Of a DNA stretch of 64,000 nucleotides, positions 42,985 to 53,539 are shown piece after piece. Every line of letters starts with the position of its first letter. Within the stretch, counting starts at the first letter, position 1. The DNA is from Microvelia longipes (lineage: Eukaryota; Arthropoda; Insecta; Hemiptera; Veliidae). The translations under genes were made by a program, and so were the position numbers. The DNA lies in contig JACMZG010001908.1 in the NCBI GenBank assembly GCA_018340805.1, forward strand, positions 35,490,506 to 35,554,505, written 5' to 3'. The notes under the pieces are model-generated. The model was not told where the DNA came from. It saw only the letters and a list, made by a program, of their open reading frames with translations, and ran no database searches.

Positions 42985-43175
42985 GTACTGGACTTCGGCA
43001 CTGGAAGTCCGGGGTTCACAGCCCGGGCTATGCTCTGTTTTTATGAATAGAATTTGACGTAAAAAGATTTCGCCAACTTTAGCTTTACTTTGAGCATAGT
43101 AGATGTGACCCACCCGAGGTGGTTCCCGCAGGGCGAATACCCTAAAGGGCCGACAGGCCCTAAAAAGGGCATTAT
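42985..43175 (+). mobile_element. tRNA-derived SINE, copy 3, 5'-truncated
   Basis: Starts inside the tRNA-like part (GGACTTCGGCACTGGAAG), keeps the B box (GGGGTTCACAGCCC), then CGCAGGGCGAATACCC and GGCCGACAGGCCC, with the end AAAAAGGGCATT. It is embedded in AT dinucleotides on both sides. Confidence 0.85.
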
Positions 43176-43207
43176 ATAATATATTATATATATATATATA
43201 TTATATA

Positions 43208-43261
<54 letters not shown>

Positions 43262-43263
43262 TC
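43176..43263. repeat. (AT)n microsatellite
   Basis: Directly follows the SINE tail. It may have grown from it or from the disrupted (AT)n tract. Confidence 0.95.
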
Positions 43264-43940
43264 AGGTTAGGTGTACTATACTATACTATATATACTAAAC
43301 ATTGTCTGGTCGCCTATGATAAAGGTTCTATTACTTTACTTAAAATATTTCTGCCGAGACTTTTCTCGCCTTCAAACCACTACACCAGGTTGAAGCGTAG
43401 TAGGTTTGCTACTATATGCAGTCATACATTTCATTTTATAAAAAAAATAGTATAAACTTACATATACGGACTGGTTGAAAATATTTTGTTTAGTTTATTG
43501 TAGCTAAGAACTCTTTATTTAGTTTAGAGTACATATACCTACATTGTAAAATTGTTTTATTGCGGTAACTATAAACGTAATACGCTTTTATTGGCTCGTT
43601 TCTTTGTCCTTAAGTGAGTTAAAGGCTTTCTAAGGCAGGCTTTTTATGCTTGTATTTTCTACTACAAATATCTTGTTTAAGTTCTTTCACTATGCGTGTG
43701 TCATGAATTCCTTTGTTTTACTGCTAATCATGCCACTGTCATCTTCTATTGCTAAGATATAAGAGAAATTACGCAGATTCCTGTGTTACAATAATGTCTC
43801 TTACCGAATTTTCACTATTGATTTAGATGTGTATAAAGGAGTTATTATTACTCTTATCATTTACATATTTATTTATGTCGTAAACTACTTTTTAAAAACC
43901 TTTAACTAGATTTTTATAAAAGGTAAAGACTTAACAAAAT
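43264..43940. other. Unassigned AT-rich sequence
   Basis: No gene recognised. Confidence 0.4.
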
Positions 43941-43945
43941 AAACT

Positions 43946-44672
43946 TAAAATCGGGTACGGGGTGCCTCGGAACTTTTAATCTTCACATCGAATTTGCTAC
44001 GCTCATCCTACCAGCGGACTCGCTTCGCTCGTCCCTAAAAATTCAAGTCGTGACATTAATGCTGCAACACGTCTTCGGACTCGCTTTACTCGTCCTCAGA
44101 TAATGGTGACAGTGGTCATTTATCCAGTCACTGACCACGCTCTATTCTGCTTAACATTTATGATCCACCAAAAGTCATGCATAGACTTGTTTTATTATAT
44201 TTTCAATCTTTGTACAAAGTTTCAACTCAATTGGATTTTTTTTTACAATTTTTTAATAAACGTATACAAGTCATTTGATAAAAATTAAACTAATGGTGAT
44301 AATGAAATGAAACCTAGCACATATATTAGTCTTATACCTGGCTAGATGCGTGCCAAATTTCAATTAGATATCATCATTTTTCCGTGTTTTATGATTTTTA
44401 ATAATTTTAGTTGAACCATTATTGCGGGTTAATGACGTCAAAAAAATATTTTCTGAATATCATAACTACAGCGGTAGACTGATATTTGTACAAAATTTTA
44501 ACTCTCCAGCAAAAATACAGTGGGTGCTACGATGATAACAGACACACACAGACAGACAACTTTGCAAGAACCACTCTAGAAGCCTTAAAAACGCCTGAAA
44601 CGGTTTCGGATTTTTCGCAAACACAATACTTTTTCTACACACCTACGGGATAAATGAGGAAAAGTAAAAATA
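43946..44672 (-). repeat. Rep-A full-length copy (minus strand)
   Basis: Both ends are present: AAAATCGGGTACGGGGTGCC at the left and CCTACGGGATAAATGAGGAA at the right. Hairpins lie at 43990-44008, 44016-44034 (perfect GGACTCGCTTCGCTCGTCC) and about 44080. The 5S-like part is at 44100-44165 (GTCACTGACCACGCTCTATT, CTGCTTAACATTTATGATCC). Possible 11-base flanks are 'aataaacttaa' and 'aataacctaaa'. Confidence 0.9.
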
Positions 44673-44734
44673 ACCTAAAGTAAAAAATACCTACCTTAAT
44701 TAATTTAATACTGTAAGGTATTCCTATGTGTGTT

Positions 44735-44815
44735 TATATACATACATACACATTTATACATATTTAAATGTATGTATATACATATTTATACACACTTGTG
44801 TATATATATTTATAG
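44735..44815. repeat. CATA/TATG imperfect palindromic repeat
   Basis: CATACATACACATTTATACA changes midway to its complement pattern (AAATGTATGTATATAC). Confidence 0.7.
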
Positions 44816-45226
44816 TTTGTTGGTACTAATCCTGTCTGTAGGTTGATTTAATTAAAAAGACGTTCGCTTGATTTTACATTTTATTCTTTAGTTTAATGAA
44901 TAGGGAAGCAATCTATCCTGTTATGGAGCTTGTCACATTGTGTATGATTTATTTCTTTCATTTTTATCTATCCCTCACATGAAAATTTGCCAATAAAATT
45001 AATGTTTGTTTTTTAACGAAACTTTATGAGCCACAAAATCTATTTATAATCTGTGACTTAGTTGTAACTAAAGCAAGCACATACGTTTATTAGTCACGTT
45101 TTCGTCTTCCCCTGTTCATTATTTCCGCTAATAAAATTGTTTGCGTTAACGTAGACACTTATATAATATTAATTTTTAAATCAAAATAAATTTTTAGTTC
45201 TATTTATGTTTTATTTGCTATTTCCT
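44816..45226. other. Unassigned AT-rich sequence
   Basis: Nothing recognised. Confidence 0.4.
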
Positions 45227-45835
45227 TTAATAGACCAAGAGCCCAGGGGTGTTTTGTTAATAAAAAGTTGTAATGGCTGGAACCGGTCTCAATTTTTCGT
45301 AAAATACCTTCTTACCTTCTTGAACAAGGATCTGCAATTCTGGCTGACCTCGTATCGGGATGGTGTCCCAGGCAGGAACGCACTTTAGAGGTCAAATTTA
45401 GCACCCAAATTAATAAAAAGGTGTATATGACTGGATACGGTCTCAAATTTTTCGTAAAATACCTTCCTGAAACAAGGATCTGCCAATTCTGCTGACTCGT
45501 ATCGGATGGGTGTCCCAGGCAGAACCGCAACTTTAGAGGTCAAATTTAGCACCCAAATTAAATAAAAAAGTGTAATGACTGGATACGGTCTCAATTTTTC
45601 GTAAATACCTTCCTGAACAAGGATCTGCAATTCTGCTGACTCGTATCGGAATGGGTGTTCCCAGGCAGAACGCACTTTAGAGGTCAAAATTTAGCCACCC
45701 AAATTTAAATAAAGTGTAATGACTGGATACGGTCTCAATTTTTTCGTAATAACCTTCCTGAACAAGGATCTGCAATTCTGCTGACTTTCGTATTCGGATG
45801 GTGTTCCCAGGCAAGAACGCAACTTAGGGGTCAAA
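45227..45835 (+). repeat. 145-bp satellite, forward array (four units)
   Basis: Core 'gaacaaggatctgcaattct' starts units near 45328, 45476, 45621 and 45766. Three units carry the linker 'ttagaggtcaaatttagcac' (type I). The first begins instead with 'agaccaagagcccagg' (type II). Units differ by many 1-base indels in short runs. Confidence 0.92.
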
Positions 45836-46416
45836 GGCTCTGTCTGGGACCACCCATTCCGATTACGAGTTCGGCAGAATTGCAGATCCTTGTTCTCAGG
45901 AAGATATTTACGAAAAATTTAAGGGACCGTTAGCCATTTTACCACTATTTATTAACAAAAACACCCCTAGGCTCTTGGTCTATACAGTGCGTTCTGCCTG
46001 GGACACCCATCCGATACGAGGTCGGCAAGAATTGCAGATCCTTGTTCAGGAAGATATTTACGAAAAATTAAGACCGGTTTCCAGCCATTACACTATTTAT
46101 TAACAAAAACAACCCCTAGGCTCTTGGTCTATACAGTGTTCTGCCTGGGACAACCCATCCGATACGAGTCGGCAGAATTACAGATCCTTGTTCAGGAAGG
46201 TATTTACGAAAAATTGAGGACCGGTTCCAGCCATTACACTTTTTATTAACAAAACAACCCTGGGCTCTTGGTCTATACAGTGCGTTCTGCCTGGGACACC
46301 CATCCGATACGAGTCGGCAGAATTGCAGATCCTTGTTCAGAATGATATTTACGAAAAATTGAGACCGGTTCCAGCCATTACACAAAAACACCCCTGGGCT
46401 CTTGGTCTATAATGGA
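45836..46416 (-). repeat. 145-bp satellite, inverted array (four units)
   Basis: Same core on the minus strand. All units have the type II linker (as read on plus: 'cccctaggctcttggtctat' at 45964, 46114, 46258 and 46391). Periods of 149, 144 and 134 bp reflect small deletions. The turn-round is at about 45835. Confidence 0.92.
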
Positions 46417-46467
46417 GTCCGATCTGTAATCTTATGTTATGTTTTTGTTGTGTTATTATGTTACTTA

Positions 46468-46945
46468 TGATTAAGAGCTGTGGAGTTCAAAATTAAGCAT
46501 GAAAAGAAAATAGCCCCTCCGCAAAACGTAACAGACTATTTTGTATCTGTTTTATCGTGTTCCTGATAAAATAAATAAAATCGCAATGAGGTGACAAATG
46601 GTAAATGGAGACTCGAGAGTTTCTTAATTTTTCAATAATAGTTAAAATGATTATGAGCTGTGGAGTTCAAAATTCAGCATGAAATAAAATGACACAAAAC
46701 GTAAATTGGGGTTTACATTTTTTCCGCAAAAAAGTTCCTCACTGACGTATTTTGATGTGCTGAATCCCAAAAAGTATAAAAACTCATGATATATAACCGG
46801 CAATACTGTGTTGCTTAAGTTATTTAACAACAAATGTCGAGTAAGGTGTCGTTTTCAATGTTTTTTGGGACTCTATATCGAAAATAACCGGTCTGAAGTC
46901 GATATGACCATTTAAATAACTCAAAGCCAGGGTTTCCTTGATTCG
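46468..46945 (+). repeat. Rep-D copy with direct duplication
   Basis: 'gagctgtggagttcaaaatt' occurs at 46474 and 46654. Further on, 'tcgagtaaggtgtcgttttc' and 'aaccggtctgaagtcgatat' match 10195-10290. Confidence 0.65.
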
Positions 46946-46997
46946 AGCCTTGGTTCCTGCGATCATTTTATCGTCATATTTGCATTATGTTTATAAC

Positions 46998-47395
46998 TAA
47001 AAATATTCTGGCGTGGAGGTCCGCAAGCCGGGCGAATTTTATTTGAAATACGTGTTCTCTTGCCCAACAATCTATTTCTTGCTTAAGTTTATGGTGTATG
47101 GTTTTTAACCTGAACAATAGCGTCACATCCTGTTATTTAATTTTTTCGGATTTTTTAAAGAAAGTAAGCTAAAAACTAAGTGGGAATTATGCTGTGCATT
47201 GTCTATTTTTGAATGATGACTATAAACCTGCAGGATAAATATGCGCATTTTATTAGATAAAAATCTGAAATATTAAATAACAAGTTGTGACGCTAGTGCT
47301 CACTTTATAAAGCATTTACTGAAAACTTAGCAAAAGATGGGTCGCAAGAAAGCTCGCATTTAAAAGAAATTTTTATTTACTAACCTGAACAAATT
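46998..47395. mobile_element. LT element copy 3
   Basis: The left arm begins GGTCCGCAAGCCGGGCGAAT and includes TTTCTTGCTTAAGTTTATGG and AATAGCGTCACATCCTG. The right arm is AACAAGTTGTGACGCTAGTG, then GCAAGAAAGCTCGCATTT. The last 20 bp of the right arm are lost or replaced. Confidence 0.75.
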
Positions 47396-47402
47396 ACTCG
47401 AT

Positions 47403-48195
47403 TTATTACTTTTCTTCATTTATACCGTAGGTATATAGAAAAGTATTGTGTTTGCAAAAAAATTCAAAACCGGGGTGTCACCGGAATTATCCGTTTCAGA
47501 TGTTTTTAAGGCTTCCTGAGTGTTTTTTGCAAAGCTGTCTGTCTGTATATGTGTGTGTCTGTTATCGTCGTTGCGCCCAGTGTATGTATGCTAGAGAGTT
47601 AAAATTTTGTACAAAAGTCAGTCTACCGCTGTACTTCTGTTATTCAGAAATTTTTTGTTATAACGTCATTAACCCGCAATAATGACTCAGCAAAAATTTC
47701 AAAAAAATCAATAAAACACGGAAAAATGATGAGATCGAATTGAAATTTAGGACGCACGTATAAGACTATTGTAGGAGCCAAGTTTCATCTCATTATCAGC
47801 ATTACTTCCATTTTTATTAAATGATTTGTATACTTTTTTTAATAAATTTAAAAAATCAGGAAATAATCCAATTGAGCTGAAATTTAGTATAATATAAGTG
47901 ATATAATATTTAAGTGTACTAAGTTTCGTTATAATACAAGTCTATCCATGATTTTTGGTGGATGATAAATGTTGAGCAAAATCGAGCGTGGTCAGTGCCT
48001 GGATAAATGACCACTGATAATGAAACGAATGTATTTACTATCTGAGGACGAGTAAAGTGAGTCCGACGGCGTGTTGCAGCATTAATTTAATGACTTGTAT
48101 TTCAGAGGACGAGCGAAGCGAGTCCGCTGGGAGGATGAGCGTAGCGAATCCGATGTGAAGATTAAAAGTTCCGATGTACCCCGTACCCGATTTTT
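47403..48195 (+). repeat. Rep-A full-length reference copy
   Basis: Start TTACTTTTCTTCATTTATAC, CGTAGGTATATAG, AAAAGTATTGTGTTTGC, TAACGTCATTAACCCGCAAT, TTTCATCTCATTATCAGC. Then the 5S-like region (47960-48018: GTTGAGCAAAATCGAGCGTG, GTCAGTGCCTGGATAAATG), and hairpins 48046-48064, 48107-48125 (GGACGAGCGAAGCGAGTCC) and 48133-48151 (GGATGAGCGTAGCGAATCC). The end is CCCCGTACCCGATTTTTTTT. The 5S-like block aligns to the A box, intermediate element and C box of the 5S rRNA gene; in other copies it reads CCTGGATGGGTGACCACTGG. No protein frame exists, so movement would need a partner LINE. Confidence 0.9.
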
Positions 48196-49190
48196 TTTCT
48201 TAAATCTACATCGCACGATACATTCTTGCACACATAATTCCAAGCGTGCTTATAATATTTTGATCTCCTTTAATTATTGACATGTGTTGAAAATTAAATC
48301 TTACTTGAATTATCTGATTTAAACGATTGGATATGGCTGATAATAAATTGAGTTAGCAATGTTTAATACATGCCGGATAAGGGTGTGGTCCCAGTAAACC
48401 AAGTTGTTTCTTTTCATGTCAAAAACTTTTTCTATACAATCTGGGTTTGTAGTTTAGTTAAATTCTGCTACAGTGTTGATCTCTGTAAATGTCATACGTA
48501 GTCTTCGGGTAGCAATTTCAAATAGTGAATTTTCAAAGTGATTAGTTTTACAACAAGAACTAATAACTTCCTTTTATAGTTTCCTTTTTAAGACTTAATC
48601 AATATTATTGTTTATTTTATAAATTATAGATTTTATTAAATTTTTATTGTTTATTGACTTATCGGGTAACTTATATTTAGTTTTATTTAATTTTATGTCC
48701 ATAAACTACTTATTATAGACGAGTAGGCCAAGTGCAAGGTGCATTTAATACAAGCTAGGTATGTAAAATGTAATTATGTAGCTAGCTACTTATCTATGTC
48801 ACTCTTTAACTCTTTTAATTACAGTTTTATGAAGTAATTTTATTAATAATCAATTATTTCTTCTTTTCTTTTTAAGGCACCAAAGGAAGTTTTATTTGTA
48901 ATATCAATTGGTTTGAGTTATTCTAAAAGTTTAAAGTATTACATTATTTTTTTGTTTTACTACTGTATTATTCATTGTTTAGTCGGGTATCTTTCACCTT
49001 ATGTTTAAAGGATGTAAGAATAAGGATTAAGTAGATATTTATTTAATTTATTACTTCTTTCTCTTCTCTAAACATCCACCTGACTTTTTATCTCTTATAA
49101 CAAATATGCTTTTTGCGAGTTTTCGAAGGCATGGAGGGGTGTAGTGGTGGAGGTGGATTTTTCGGACTCGCTGATCTAGAATGATAATAT
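48196..49190. other. Unassigned AT-rich sequence
   Basis: About 1 kb without recognised features. Confidence 0.4.
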
Positions 49191-49191
49191 A

Positions 49192-50003
49192 CAGTCGGAC
49201 CTCCATATAACGAACTTCTATACAACGAAAGTCTCTATGTAACGAATTTTTTTACGTTCCCTTGAATTTTGTGTTTAAAAGTGTTTCTATTTAACGAAAA
49301 AAATTTCTATATAACGAACAAAATTTCCAGAAATAAAGATAAAGACAAGACCCGCAAACTTTCAAGGAATTGCCCAAAACGGCACTTCTGTTTTTCTGTA
49401 ATTTCCCAGAACAATTATTTATTGATTTTCGCTCTGCCTTATTTAATTTTGCGAACTCTTTCTTTACAATTTTCTATGAAATTAGGATTAACACAGCATA
49501 GAACTAAAAATCTTTCAGTTTTAATTTGGTATTCGGTCAGACCAGTTTGTTTGTGAAACTTTTTATTTGTTTGTAAATCGAGTTTATTAAAATGTCAATA
49601 CGGAAATCGCTGTCCCTTTCTGAAAAAATCAATTTATTAAAAGATTCTGACGATGGAGTCAAAAACAAAGACTTGTCTCTGAAGCATAAAATCGCTCCTA
49701 GTGCTATATCAACAATTTAAAAAAATCGGGAATCTATACTTAGGTTATACGAAACGAGTGGCGATTTAAAAAAAAGTTCTCGAGTATGCAAGTATGAAGA
49801 CATTGATGACGCAATTTTACAGTGGGTGACAATGTTAAGGGACAAAAATATGCCTGCGAGGTTATTATTCATCCTATATATCCATTAAAATATCATAAAA
49901 TAGTACAGAGTTATTTATTTTTTCAATTTCTATACAACGAAATTTCTATATAACGAATTTTTTCTCTTTGAACCTTTAAGTTCGTTATATAGAGGTCCGA
50001 CTG
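49192..50003 (+). mobile_element. pogo/Tigger-type DNA transposon, deleted (812 bp)
   Basis: Terminal inverted repeats CAGTCGGACCTCCATATAAC and, at the right, its complement ending GAGGTCCGACTG, flanked by TA on both sides (49190-49191 and 50004-50005). This is the TA target of the Tc1/mariner superfamily, and CAGT ends are typical of Tigger/pogo. The motif TAYAACGAA recurs about eight times near the two ends (for example CTATACAACGAAA, CTATGTAACGAAT, CTATATAACGAAC), probable transposase binding sites. Only the start of the transposase remains. Confidence 0.9.
49592..49888 (+). pseudogene. Tigger/Jerky-like transposase N-terminal fragment
   Basis: From ATG at 49592: RKSLSLSEKINLLKDSD, LSLKHKIAPSAISTI, a TAA stop, then KNRESILRLYETSG and DIDDAILQWVTMLRDKNMP. 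This is the first helix-turn-helix (CENP-B N-type) and the beginning of the second DNA-binding module (KYEDIDDAIL...) of pogo-like transposases. The stop at 49718 stands where leucine is expected and differs from a leucine codon by one base. The DDE catalytic domain is deleted after MPAR, so no active enzyme could be made. Confidence 0.85.
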
Positions 50004-50005
<2 letters not shown>

Positions 50006-50088
<83 letters not shown>

Positions 50089-50104
50089 GTGTGTGTGTGT
50101 TATA
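50006..50104. repeat. (AT)n then (GT)n microsatellite
   Basis: The TA target duplication of the Tigger element opens straight into the AT tract, so the transposon inserted at or in the microsatellite. Confidence 0.95.
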
Positions 50105-50360
50105 TGTATGCGTGTATGTAGTGTGTGTGTGTGTTTATTTATGTATGTACGGAAATATTTTTCCTAGACGTTTTCATGGGACACGATAACTTTCGAACGC
50201 TTTCTCGGATCAAAATGAAACTTGGTAAAAAAATCAACCTTATTAATAATGTCCAGAACCCTACGGTGTATGAAGTATGTTTGACGTCATTAACCCACAA
50301 TAATGCCCCCATAAACATTTCAAAAAATCATAAATATTCATTAAGTGTTTAGATCGATCT
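50105..50360 (+). repeat. Rep-C copy 2
   Basis: GTGTGTTTATTTATGTATG, TTTTTCCTAGACGTTTTCAT, GGGACACGATAACTTTCG, then CATTAACCCACAATAATGCC. Longest of the three Rep-C copies. Confidence 0.75.
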
Positions 50361-50475
50361 GAAATTTTACACTTGCACCAACTATTTTATAAGGTTGTTA
50401 ACACATATTCAGAGTTACAGTTTATTATTAGTAATTAGTTCCAGTTTTATTGCGAAGCGGCCAAGAGGCCAAAGG

Positions 50476-50903
50476 CTTTCGCTCCTTGTCAGATATATGC
50501 TTGTCTTCTGCTTGGTATACTGACGTAGCTGAATATGGTTGACTCTTTCGCTTTCTTGTCAGAGTATATGCTGGTTCTGCTTGGTATACCTAACGTAGCT
50601 GAAATATGGTTTGACTCTTTCGCTTCCTTGTCAGAGTATATGCTTGTCTTGCTTGGTATACTAACGTAGCTGATATGGTTGACTCTTTCGCTTTCTTGTC
50701 AGAGTATATGCTTGACTCTGCTTGGTATACTAACGTAGCTGAATATGGTTGACTCTTTCGCTTCCTTGTCAGAGTATATGCTTGACTCTGCTTGGTATAC
50801 TAACGTAGCTGAATATGGTTGACTCTTTCGCTTTCTTGTCAGAGTATATGCTTGACTTGCTTGTATACTAACGTAGCTGAATATGGTTGACTCTTTTGCT
50901 ATA
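50476..50903 (+). repeat. 70-bp tandem array (about 6 units)
   Basis: The unit includes 'cttgtcagagtatatgcttg', 'ctgcttggtatactaacgta' and 'gctgaatatggttgactctt'. Units alternate between 'cgctttcttg' and 'cgcttccttg' and differ by one-base indels. The left edge (50453-50476) has a degenerate partial unit. Confidence 0.92.
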
Positions 50904-51345
50904 AATTAAAATCTTATTATTATTACTATCTAATACTCTATGTCTATTACCTTCGTTTTATCTATAGTTTATTTTTGATTTGTTAAATGATGACTTAAAC
51001 AGACAACAATATTAACAATTTTACCATTGCACAAAACAATTGTACATCTAGTTAAAAATAAATATTTTTCTTTGAAGTTGTCTTGTTAATTAATAGTAAG
51101 ATGTTAATACATGATATTCTGTGTGTTTAAAAATAACGATATTTATTCTTTTTTGCATTATTTTCTAATATTTTACTATCATTATCTTTTTATTTTCGTA
51201 CATTAACGTTTGCTCGTTTTTTTGTTAGAGTAGTAGTGTAACCTATCTTTTATTTTTTTATTTATCTAATATTCCTTATTTGGTAGGTTTGTAAAACCAT
51301 CCTTTGAAATTTAACCATATTTAATTCCATAACAACTTACTAATA
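50904..51345. other. Unassigned AT-rich sequence
   Basis: No gene recognised. Confidence 0.4.
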
Positions 51346-51379
51346 TATTACACACACACATATATAATATATATTATAC

Positions 51380-51462
<83 letters not shown>
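51346..51462. repeat. (AC)n/(AT)n microsatellite
   Basis: A short AC run followed by about 100 bp of AT dinucleotides. Confidence 0.95.
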
Positions 51463-52004
51463 TGATTCTACTATCTTATAAAGGAAGACGTATGACTCTA
51501 CTGGCATAAAACGTACTCGTACGCTGTAAGTCTATACACTGTCATATAAACAAGAGAGGGTAACGCAAGAACTTGACGCCTGGTCACTTTATCAAACCTA
51601 GACATAACATATTTCCTTTCAAAATGACATCACCCACATCTTTTTATAGAAATAATACTTTTGCTACAAAGCTCATGACTCACATCAAAAACAAATACAC
51701 TTTCAAAAGAATACAATAATCTTTTCTATTATGCAAACAAAATAATGTACATAAAGATAACTTTTGCTTCGAGAACCTTATATTTTGTTAGAGTATATTT
51801 GCATAAGTTGTAAAGGCGCCGGCGTTTATTGTTCTAGTGGTTCAATAAACGAACTAAACATAACTTTTGTTTTATTGCAGAAAATCGTATTTTCGTAATT
51901 TTATTTTTGTGTTAAGTCTTGACTTGCAAATCTGTGCTGACTTCACATTACTCTCTGGTTCGATTAAATTTCTTGTGTTTTCTCAAACCTACTACTGCAG
52001 GTAT
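51463..52004. other. Unassigned AT-rich sequence
   Basis: Nothing recognised up to the Rep-A copy. Confidence 0.4.
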
Positions 52005-52755
52005 ATTAAAAAAATTGGTACATTTACAAAAAGGGTACATTCACAACATCAGATTCACTACACTCATCCTCACTGCTTCGGACTCGTTTTGCTCGACATC
52101 AGAATATAAAATCTGGCAAATTTATACTGCAACATGCCTTCGGAAACGCTTCGCTCGTCCTCAGATAGTAAATGCATCCGATTTATTCTTAGTGGTCACT
52201 CATACAGCACTGACCACGATCAATACTACTTAACTTTTATGATCCATCAAAACTTATCATACTGAAACGAAACTTTGTGTACTTATTTATTGAGTAAAGA
52301 TATACAGTTGTACTAAATTTCAACTCAATTGAATTATTTTCTGTTTTTACATTTTTTTTTAAAAAACGTACACAAGTCATTAAACTAATGCTAATGAAAA
52401 TTAATACTAAGATACTAAATATACTAAGATGAAACTTAATACATATGTTATACGTGGTTACATTTTTCCGCGTTTTATGTTTTTCGAATTTTCGAAAAAT
52501 TGCGAGTTATATTTTATGAGTTATGACGTCATAAAAAAAATATTTTCCGAATAGCACAACTACAGCAATAGACCGATTTTTGTACGAAATTTCAACTCTC
52601 TAGCATACATATACTGGGCGCTACGATGATAACAGACATACACACACATATATACAGACAGACAGCTTTGCAAAAACCACTTGGGAGGCATTAAAAACAC
52701 CTGAAACGGATAATTCCGGTTTCATCCCGGTTTCGGGTATTTTTGCAATGAGGAA
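52005..52755 (-). repeat. Rep-A copy, nearly complete
   Basis: Tail side GGGTACATTCACAACATCAG, hairpin sites at 52050, 52077 and 52141 (GGAAACGCTTCGCTCGTCC), 5S-like part GTGGTCACTCATACAGCACT and CTACTTAACTTTTATGATCC, then the complete middle. The start side ends GGTATTTTTGCAATGAGG. It abuts Rep-B in the opposite direction. Confidence 0.85.
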
Positions 52756-53005
52756 AAGTAATATTGTGTTGATCATAAAAATCGGAAACCGAGATTTTAT
52801 CACAATCATCTGTTTTAGGCATTTTTATAATGTTTTGATAGGTTTTTCATTATGCTGTTTGTGTTTATGCTATTAACTTTCGCTACGCTCTGTTAGAGAG
52901 ATGATACTTGACACAAAAGTCAATTATAAGTGGTGAAGCGAGTCTCTGAATTTAATTTTGATATTGGTTGTCATATTGAAGATAAGGACTTTTGACACCT
53001 TAAAT
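52745..53005 (+). repeat. Rep-B copy 2, truncated
   Basis: AAGTAATATTGTGTTGATC, ATCTGTTTTAGGCATTTTTA, TAATGTTTTGATAGGTTTTT and TTTAATTTTGATATTGGTTG in Rep-B order. It is head to head with the Rep-A copy to the left. Confidence 0.65.
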
Positions 53006-53539
53006 TTAACTTAAAACAAAATCATTTATTAATAAAAACTTAAAACATTTTTATAAAACATCAAAAATAAAACTCAAATATAAACTTCACTCATATAAAT
53101 CACATGGTATATAAAATTCTATACGTGGTTTGAATAGATGTTTTGTTAAGTAAAATAAGTACACAGACAATCATTCCACAACACAGGGTTCTCTGCCTTA
53201 AAAGTGGAAAGGTTCCTGTAATTTATCACAGCAGCAGAATGGTCACCAGTTTTTGATTGACGGTGTCAATGGTTCATAAATATTTAATCTTAAGTTCTAT
53301 ATATATTTAACCGTCATGTTTAATGTTAATAATTTGTTTATGTTGCTTAAATAATTTTAATGCAAATATGGAAAATAAATAATTAAAAAAAATAAAAAAT
53401 AAAGTCTTGAAATGTGAAGACTTTTTTTGCGAGTTCTCGACCACATCTGTGGCTAATACGTATGACGATGAATTAAAACAGTTAGAAAAACAGCATACTG
53501 CCAGTTAAAAACAAAAACAATCGCTCAGTACTTCGTTCA
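53006..53539. other. Unassigned AT-rich sequence
   Basis: No gene recognised. Confidence 0.4.

Noticed and set aside
45206..46391. Several frames of 60-100 codons
   Set aside because: They come from the 145-bp satellite units, whose indels would destroy any shared protein.
50476..50903. CRISPR-like array
   Set aside because: The units repeat in full with no variable spacers, and the context is eukaryotic repeat DNA.
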